In this document: positions 51,281-64,000 of the stretch, piece after piece
Layout: every line of letters starts with the position of its first letter
Numbering within the stretch: the stretch's first letter is position 1
From: Anoplopoma fimbria
Taxonomy: Eukaryota; Chordata; Actinopteri; Perciformes; Anoplopomatidae
Direction of reading: 5' to 3'
Assembly: GCF_027596085.1 (NCBI RefSeq)
Contig: NC_072457.1
Location: 27,306,831-27,370,830, forward strand
Length of the DNA: 64,000 nucleotides
Notes under the pieces: generated by a model
The model's database searches: none
Told to the model about the DNA's origin: nothing
What the model saw: the letters and a program-made list of their open reading frames with translations, nothing else
Translations under genes and position numbers: made by a program

Positions 51281-52402
51281 AGTGTCAGTTAGACCACAAA
51301 TTCTTAATCCTCATAACTCCTTTAAACTGCTAATCTTTCTGAAAGGTTAGACTGACATGTTGTACATTCTGACTCGGAAAATCCACAATATTGCACTCAG
51401 AACATATAGACAGTTACAGAAAAAATGATTTATTGCAGTAAAAAATAAGTGACCATTCACTGAGCTTGTAATGAAAAAATTGTTTATCATACAGATTAAT
51501 GATTGATAATAACCCGACTAATAACAAGTTGGTGAATTCTATTGAATTCATCTAAGTTTCATATTAAAACAATAACTTAGCCTTGGAAAGTTTGGGATTG
51601 TCTGCTCTTTCAAAGTAATGGTCTTAAATATGGATGCGAGTAAAAGTCACAAGATAGTGGCATGCCAAGTGTCAACTGTCACTGAACTCTGAAAGGTGTG
51701 GTCCACAGCAGATTGAGTTGGCCTTTAGATTCTGATGTCAATCACTTTTCATTCTGACCGCATATTAGATAAGTCATATGAAAAAGGTGTGACAGGGTTG
51801 TGTGTGCGTGTGTTTATTTGGGGCGTTGAGTTCACAGGCATGCTTGGAAAGACAATATTCATAAGAATGACCTACCTATTAATGTGTTTCTCCACCTCCT
51901 TCTTAGGAAGCTTCTTAAGAAATGAAATAAATATGATGCAGGTGCAAGTAGCTGCAAGGGAAAGGGCTGTTATGAAACCAGCATTATAGAGCTCCGCGGT
52001 ACTCTTGATGAATCTCATCGATAAGCACACTTGTTGGTTTTGCAACTTGCAGGATGTCTGAGGACAGCTGAGGACACTCTTACAGAAGTTGCAAAGCAGT
52101 ATGCAAACAGCAAAAAAACATATATTAATGTTTATACTGATCTGAATTTGCAATTTGTCAAAAAATCTTAAAGGGCGCCAATGTGGCTTTAACGTTGTCC
52201 TCCGTGGCCACATGTGACAGTTAAAGGATAATAGTAAATGTTAAACCATATAAAAGTAACACAAAAGAGTTGCAGAGTCAAGTCAACTCACTCAGTAAGT
52301 ATCTGATGTTTCTCTAACTGCAGCTAACATTAGCCACCATGAGCTACTGGTCATACCAGACCAAGTAACGCTTTAGCAGCAAAATCACTTTCATTGCTTA
52401 TA
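51281..52402. other. intergenic, no gene supported
   Basis: AT-rich; no family features recognised. Confidence 0.45.
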
Positions 52403-52475
52403 AACATTACATTACATTACAGTCATTTAGCAGACGCTTTTATCCAAAGCGACTTACAGGAAGTGTATTCAACAT
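52403..52475 (-). mobile_element. short L2/SINE-type 3' tail copy
   Basis: ACATT run, AGTCATTTAGCAGACGCTTT, CGACTTACAGGAAGTGTATT and CAACATA end, the same truncated form as at 27740. Confidence 0.75.
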
Positions 52476-52845
52476 AAACTTATCATTTCATTGGTAAGAG
52501 GGGGATTGTGTAATGTCTTCTATACAAACTGATATTGGTCTTGGTTGAAATGAATGCTCGAGGTTGTGAACACTCATGCATGTTTAGAAATGCCTGAGCA
52601 GACTTTCTGCTACAGCTTAAGCATGACTGACACTGAAGGAAAAACAATTATCTTCATGCCTTGGCAGGATATCAATCGGTCCATCAGTTACAAATCCATA
52701 AAGTTGCCCAACTTGATTTTCAACCTGTCTCTGACGTCGCACTAATGCAAGTGAACACACCTATTAGGGTGCTAAAACAACACCTTATCTTCATTCCACA
52801 CATTGTTGTGGCTGGGGACCAGTCTGTCTCCTTCCCTCAGACTCC

Positions 52846-52853
52846 TATAAAAA
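52846..52853 (+). promoter_or_regulatory. keratin TATA box
   Basis: TATAAAAA, 113 bp before the keratin ATG, consistent with a start near 52876 and a leader of about 80 nt that contains a (CCTCCA)n run. Confidence 0.7.
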
Positions 52854-52958
52854 TGACCGCTTGTCTCAGGCAGAGGCACTCCAAGTAGACTCTCCAGCTC
52901 TGCTCATCACCTCCAGGCCATCTGACCTCCACCTCCACCTCCACCTCCACCTCTCATC

Positions 52959-57729
<4,771 letters not shown>

Positions 57730-57995
57730 CACCTTGGCTCACTTTTGCTGCCACTAACTTTTTTACATACTCTTACAATACTTGCTAATGAATGATTCAC
57801 TATAGTCAGTGGTTAACTTGTAATTTCAAGCTGGCTGTATACAAGGTATAAGATAGTTTTTAAAAGGGGTTACCTTGGGTTTCTTTCCTTTTTCTTTTGA
57901 TTGCAATGATAAAGCAAAGTTGCAGCAAGTGATGATCTTTTCTTGGCGGATGCTTACTCTGTTGTGAGACCTAAATATGATTAAAAAGGCCAAAA

Positions 57996-58001
57996 ATTAA
58001 A
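57996..58001 (+). promoter_or_regulatory. candidate keratin polyadenylation signal ATTAAA
   Basis: First good hexamer cluster after the stop (57727-57729): ATTAAA at 57980 and 57996. A consensus AATAAA at 58180-58185 is the alternative. Confidence 0.45.
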
Positions 58002-58199
58002 GATGAAGATGTGTTTTCTTGATCACAAGCATGTGTTTAAATCCAGAAAGGTTGATTATAGTTTGAAAATGGGTCTTCCATCTGGAAAATAATCTACTTT
58101 TTGTATATCCAAATAACAAAGGAGTTGTAAAAGGTTTAAAAATTTCAAGCAAGTTTTAGGCCATGTAAACAAAAAACTAAATAAAGCCAAATCAGGCAT

Positions 58200-60866
58200 T
58201 GATTCTAAGTAAAAATGTTTAGGGTGTAATTTCACTAGACCACCAGGTGTCACCTTTGTCTTTCTCTCTAAAAGTGAAGGCCTTTCTCAACCTTAGTGGA
58301 TTGCATAACCTTGTTTTGCTTAAGGCGAAACAGACTGTTGCAGCAATAAAAATGACATTTTTACAGGACAGTAAATAATAGTCAACAAATTACACAAAAT
58401 CATTGCACAATATTGATGCCATGTTGTAAATTATAGGAAAAATAATCATGTATTGATAAGATTTTAACAGAACCATGCAGAGAAAATAAGCTTTTTTTAA
58501 AGTGCAGATTTGGTTCTATGAGGTTAACTGGTCATATTAGTCACACAAGGCTTTCTCATTTGGGTGGAGTTGAATCAAGACAAGGCCTCCAAACGACAGC
58601 GATTCACCTGTCAATTCAGTTAATCTGTTGGTTAAAATGACTCAGTATTAAGAACTTCCTCCCTTTCACTGCTTTTGTGTGGCAATCTGTGAACACATTA
58701 TTGCTTATTGACAAAGTTGTAATTAAAGGTAATTATTGGTTTGATATTTCATCGTGTTGTTTCTGCAGCTCTGTGCAGCACAGCAATATCAAGTTTAGAC
58801 AAAGAAGACCGGATTAATTTGTCTCACTGTCTAGACCATACAACTAAAATGATTCAGCATGACTAGACCTCAAGACGAAATCAGTTAAAAAAAACACCCA
58901 ATGTGAACCAGTGTTGGAGAGATAAAACTCCCACCAAATGTACATACAGAAAGTCCCCTTTCAAATTGAAATCCTGGCAATAAATTTGTCCTCCTGTTGT
59001 CAAACGCTGTGCCTTATTGTAAAAGTAAAAAGTTTTCATACAGGGTGTGTGAATTCCTTGCACGTGTCCTTTTTGCTGTTGTACTAACTTAATTTACAGA
59101 TATGGTAAGAAAAAAAACAGCAGGTCGTGGTACTTTGTGGTTGTGTGCAAAACATGATGAAGGTTTTCCCTCAACTGACTGAAATTATTTCTAACATTAT
59201 CAAAAGCAATTAGTGTCTAATTTTGGGCTTTATATTTCATCTCAGTTTAGTTGACTGACAGCATCAAAGGGACAATGAAAGTATTGATTACTTTTATTTC
59301 TATCAAAGACAGAAAACGTGACTCTTCTCAGTTCTGAGTACTGTTGTAAATTTCCAGAACTCTCTCTGAATCTGAACATCAGGGGTGTTGAATGAAATAC
59401 TGCTGTAAAGGGTGTGGTTGATACTGGCAGATCACTGCAAGATGCAACAGAAACCAGTCTGGGCCTGAAATAAAATAAACATAAGGGCAGAGGAGCATTG
59501 TCATAGGACTTACGGTGAGCCATCGCTGTCCTCACTCTCGATACAACATGAGATAGAAAGGAAGACATTGTATTATTTTGGCTCACATTTGAGTGTAACA
59601 CGCCCAGGTAAAAGCACTGCCGGCTATACCTCGTGTCACAGCACATTTCGAACATACTGTTCCTGGCCGAATACAAGTTGCAGTTATTTGTGTCGGAGAA
59701 AGGACTTCGTACTCAGACTTGACTGGGCCTTCTGCATTCTGAGAAGTCATTCCCGTTCACATGAAATATAGATGGGGTGTGTGACACAATAAATGTGTCA
59801 AGGAGACTTATTGTTATGTTTTTTTGGCAGAAGCCCTGCAGGTTGAAGTACAATAACTCCCACACAGATCAAAAGATTCGGTGAATCCAGAATAAACCAG
59901 TTTGCATGTGTATCTCAAATAATAGGTATGCACACTTCCTTTGTACTTTGCTTCACACAGTCACACCTTGCCCCTGCACCACACATACCATCACCTGTAA
60001 TCACTCAGCCCATCTAAACAACAAGTCTGCCCTTCCTTGTCAGAGCAGAAAACTGCGCATAGTGTGTGTTCATCGCGGAACATTGTATTACAATTAAACA
60101 TCGTAGTTTGGTTTTCAAATTAATCAAATCTACTATATGACGTGTAAGTTGACACCAAGAAAGCATTTTGATATATATGAGATGCAACATTTAAGGGAAT
60201 GTGAAACGTAGGAAATAGACAGGCTCCACCACGTTTGTGTTTTACTTTAAAATAATTAAGATAATCTACATATAAATGCAGAGTGAGTGGGAATGAAAAT
60301 GCCGTGCTTCCCCCCAGTACTGTACAACCACAGTCTCCTTTGAGGGCCACTGAGCAGCTCCGTAGAGCAAATAGGAGTCGACTGCTCTGCTCAGCAGCGA
60401 ATAATCTTCTGGGCACAAACTAATTTCTCTACCGCTAAACCACAAAGGACTTGTATGTGATTTAACTATGTGGTTTTTCAAAGAAATGAATGTCAATATT
60501 TATTCCTAAGTAAGTAAAGCACAATAAGTAATTCCGTTAAGTTAATTGCAAACCTTTTTAACAATAACTTGAGTATGCAGCATTTAAAGACTTGAGTCAA
60601 ATGAATAAATCATGAAAGTTTAGATTTTTCCCAACCATAGGAATAGGAATTATTAGGAATCCTGCAGGCATCAAATATGTTTTATTTAATTTAATTTGTA
60701 AAGTTGAGATGTCAACTTTTCACAACAAAGTAAGCGCAATTAACAGGTCAAAATTCCTACTTTTGTTACCGTCCATATCATGACAGGATACCACTTAAAT
60801 GAATAAACGCTAATGTTAAATAACGTTAAACAAGTCTACAGCCAGATAGCACTTCTGTGAGGCTGT
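58200..60866. other. intergenic downstream of keratin, no gene seen
   Basis: No frame with family features, no RNA gene and no strong repeat recognised. Confidence 0.45.
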
Positions 60867-60872
60867 ACTTAA

Positions 60873-61548
60873 AGGGACATCCGCCGCCCCCTTTATGTGG
60901 ATCTCCACATAAATGTAGTTGATTGAAGCAATGAGTACCTCACTGCACGATATATCGGCCCGAAAAGCTGAGTTTGCAGCTGCAAATCAGCTTTTCTTCC
61001 TGCATTTAGAGCCATCATTTGACTTGAAAGTGACGTAGTTAGATAGAAGGAAGAACTACAGGCTGCTGTTTCAGCTTGGATTTCTAGTCTCTACCTTGGC
61101 GGAGCCAGGGGGGGCTGTGCTCTAGATACCGCTCAATAACTTCCTTCATGTCTTCGCTTCAATTGCAAATAAGTAGCATTAGCGAAAATAGCATCCCAAA
61201 ATAAGATTGCAGAGGATGTTATGAACGACGATACATTGTACAGTGTTTTGGCTGACTCAGATATTCAGCAGAATATATTTGAGCCTGAGGACACCGTCAG
61301 CAGAGGGGCTGAGGCTGCAGCTGCATTAGCCGTTCAAGAAGATATGGCCAGCAGGGATTCTCAGGGTGAAAGAAGCTCCCGCGCAATGCATCCTGGGACA
61401 TATAGACATGGCTGGCTTGGCTCCTTGAGTAGAAGAACTAAGCTTTCTCTAACAGTATAATACAAACTGAGGAATTCATTGCTATAATAGACTACATTTG
61501 CTATCAATACTGATTTGACATCTACATAAAATGTCGTGAATTGTCCCT
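60873..61548. mobile_element. TTAA-flanked T2/Kolobok-like DNA element
   Basis: Bounded by TTAA on both sides (60869-60872 and 61549-61552), with termini AGGGACA and TGTCCCT. It is 676 bp, longer than the small MITEs, and contains a 79-codon plus-strand frame (61221-61460, MNDDTLYSVLADSDIQQNIF onward) of unknown relation. TTAA duplications and AGGG starts suit T2/Kolobok; a piggyBac-like origin also uses TTAA. Confidence 0.55.
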
Positions 61549-61552
61549 TTAA

Positions 61553-63495
61553 AGCACAGCAGCACTTTGAGCTCAAAGCTAAAAGTAAAACTGAGAATTC
61601 ATGTTTGAAATCAAATTTCATGATAACTCATCGAATGGTTGTTGAGATAATTCAGTCTGGACCGACTCGCTGACTTTGCAACTTCTATAGAGCTATGCTT
61701 CTAGCTTCACTAACATGCTAAACATCACATGCTGAACCTTAGCATGTTAACAGTAAAAGTTACATCTTAGACAGAAATGTTAACATGCAAAAATGATACA
61801 TATGAAATTATTGCATCTTTTAATATTTAATATATCATTTTTTTGTACCTGCTTGTTTGATTGTTTCACTGGAAAAAATATTTGTATATTTCTGGACCTG
61901 TAATGACAACATGCTGATCAGATATAGGTTCAAGGTATATATATATATTATTTTTTTCATAACAACATGCATTTTCATTTCAGAATAGGGAGCACTTGGA
62001 AACACATGTTAGTTTTTTGAAAAATTAGGAAAATTTAAGTTCTGCAATTCAACCACAATCCGAGTTACATTATCCTACTGATGATATATGGGCTGATGCA
62101 ACAGTTGCCTGCTGCCCGGGGAAAAATGGCTGCCTGACAACAGCCAGATACTATTAAATTGTCTTCTATGTGTATAGTTTCTACTTCATTTATTCAGTTA
62201 TTTGTAAGTAATTTGCAATTAATGTCACTATTATTTATTCTCACAACCTTTGTCAATCTACAGAAAACAGAGTTATAGAGTGATGCACACTCGTTTATCA
62301 CAGTGAAGAATGTTTTTGACAGCGTTGCAGTGTCGCACATATTAACAAGTCATTGACAACTGCTCTATTATTTGTGACACTAATCTACAGTAAGCTTTAC
62401 ATAAACTAGTTCAACCAGTACGTTGCAATAAGATGTTGTTTAAACCTCTCTGGTGCAACACCCCTATGTTATTCTACAATGTGCAAAGACTCTATCGTGT
62501 TGCGATGTATTATGTGAACGCACATTTCAGCCATCATTTGGTTCTGCTGTTAGTACAAAGGATTCATATTAAGGACGTGAGATTTGAACAAATAACTTTT
62601 ACCGCTTTGAATTGCCCCGGTAAATTCACTGAGCAGTAAAAAATATAAATATATTTTTTGCTATTCTTCTGTGCTGTGGAATACTTGCAGAAAACTTACG
62701 ATTAAAGAAATAGTGCAGGCATCTCCAAATGGACCAGTGAAACCCTTAATGAAGTGCAGAAGCTGGTGTGTCGGTGTGAAAAGGCAATCTCCAGAGAGAG
62801 AAAATTATCTTCACTCATACTTGGGTTTCAAAATATCTAAATTGGACATTATTTATAGCCGTTTAGCACATGCTTGAGATGAGTTTGCAACATCAAAATG
62901 AAAAGCAGCAGTGAAAAGAAACATCTGGTTTGTATTACTCCAGGCTGTAGATGTGAACAGTCTTCAATAGTAATTTGTTAGGTAGAAGTAAAACAATTCT
63001 TGAAGCAAAATGTTCGAAATCAAACATCCAGAATTCTTATAATCAAGTCCGTATTTGAAAATATTCCAAAACTGCAATGAAAAGTATAAATGCTTGTAAA
63101 GACTTGAATGAAATACTGTGTTGAAATGTAAAGAAGAAAACAAGGCAGAGCTTGTTCTTGTTTTGGCTTGATGCACATGCCAAAGCACAATGCCAAGAAA
63201 AAGTCTTGAACAAGATCAGGTATCAGCTTACATCATGGGCGTCTATAAAAACTGCTTCTAACTGGCGACCCTGTTGAGCAAAAACATAAAAATAATTAAT
63301 TAAACTTTAAAATGTGAAAAACAACTGTAACTATGACTAACAAAAGAACCAATTCCTAAAATCAGATATTTTAAATGCAAAATAACACAGATATAAAAGA
63401 CAAATGAGGTGTGTGAGAAGAGGTGTGCTGGTGGTAGGTCAAGTGAAAAAAACACTATCATACTGATCCATTTTACGTTGAACATTACAGTGCAT
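61553..63495. other. intergenic, no gene supported
   Basis: AT-rich; no supported gene or classified repeat. Confidence 0.45.
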
Positions 63496-63509
63496 GTTGC
63501 CTTGGTAAC
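63496..63509. promoter_or_regulatory. canonical X-box motif GTTGCCTTGGTAAC
   Basis: A 14-nt match to the RFX X-box consensus, with two half sites and a 2-nt spacer. It lies about 490 bp before the TATA-type promoter at the window end. Confidence 0.4.
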
Positions 63510-63859
63510 ATAACAGGTTTGGCCGGCAGTCTTGCTCAAGAATCATGGCACAAAGTAAAGTCACATCACCTGAAGTTGAAAAACTGCCAGATTAGAGTGA
63601 ATAACTAACCTGAGGCGACAGTTGGAGTGGCTGTTTTTACTAATTACAGTTTACTTTTTAGAAATAAAAGATAAAGATTCACAAGGAAGCCATGTGTTCA
63701 TGCACATTAATTTGGTGCATGGGAAAAAAGGATGAATGGAAAAATGAAGCCATTGTATAAGGCTTGCAGGTAGCTGTGAGGTTTTAATGAATTCCGTCTA
63801 TTTTGTAACAAAATGGGATTAAGTTTATTCCCTCTTTCTACTTATGATTGTCACACAAA

Positions 63860-64000
63860 ATGAAGCTGAAGGGTGTGTGTGACGGGGGGGGGGGGGGGCA
63901 GAGCAACCATTTTAGGTCATGCTCCTCCCTTCAGCTCTGCATTTCCCCTCCCACCAGAGACAGCAGCAGCAGCCTTGTGCAGCATAAAAGGGGGACAGAG
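63860..64000 (+). promoter_or_regulatory. TATA-type promoter of the next downstream gene, cut by window edge
   Basis: GCATAAAAGGGGGACAGAG closes the window: a TATA element (ATAAAAGG) near 63984-63991 after CT-rich sequence with CAGCAG repeats, and a 15-16 nt G run near 63883. Placement behind a type I keratin suggests another keratin gene, which is not visible. Confidence 0.45.

Overview
The window is vertebrate nuclear DNA, almost certainly from a ray-finned (teleost) fish. All genes have introns, intergenic DNA is AT-rich, there are many very long (TG/CA)n tracts, and the dispersed repeats look like fish families: tRNA-derived SINEs with an L2-type 3' tail, TTAA-flanked T2/Kolobok-like elements and small foldback elements. 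Gene content matches the human 17q21.2 neighbourhood JUP-HAP1-GAST-type I keratins. I worked from the sequence alone, so every gene name is a judgement from remembered family features.

Layout. Positions 1-1611 hold the first coding exons of plakoglobin (jup, minus strand, cut by the left edge), with a noncoding first exon and GC-rich promoter near 11.6-11.8 kb and a 10-kb first intron between. From 11.9 to 26.8 kb is a gene-poor interval with duplicated blocks and mobile elements. The plus-strand gene at 27.0-47.6 kb is a HAP1/TRAK-family motor adaptor (hap1) with 15 coding exons in the main model, plus an alternative first exon at 32.07 kb and an alternative internal exon at 46.62 kb. Inside its intron 10, on the opposite strand (41.8-43.2 kb), is a two-exon coiled-coil gene that I cannot assign to a family. 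The gastrin gene (gast, minus, 49.15-49.8 kb) converges on hap1 with almost no space between their 3' ends. A complete type I keratin gene (plus, 52.96-57.73 kb) follows. The right edge carries a TATA-type promoter that probably starts the next gene, perhaps another keratin.

The genes are not an operon and share no pathway. Plakoglobin (desmosome/adherens junction) and keratin both serve epithelial adhesion, the HAP1/TRAK adaptor links cargo to kinesin and dynein, and gastrin is a gut hormone. Their proximity is old synteny. Relative to human as I remember it, jup is inverted (here head-to-head with hap1) and EIF1 is absent between gast and the keratin.

Most noteworthy: the nested antisense coiled-coil gene with an upstream RFX X-box-like site; the alternative acidic hap1 N-terminus with a phase-matched splice donor; a perfect 59-bp inverted repeat in hap1 intron 2; mutually exclusive hap1 exons; and an extra intron inside the keratin helix-initiation motif.
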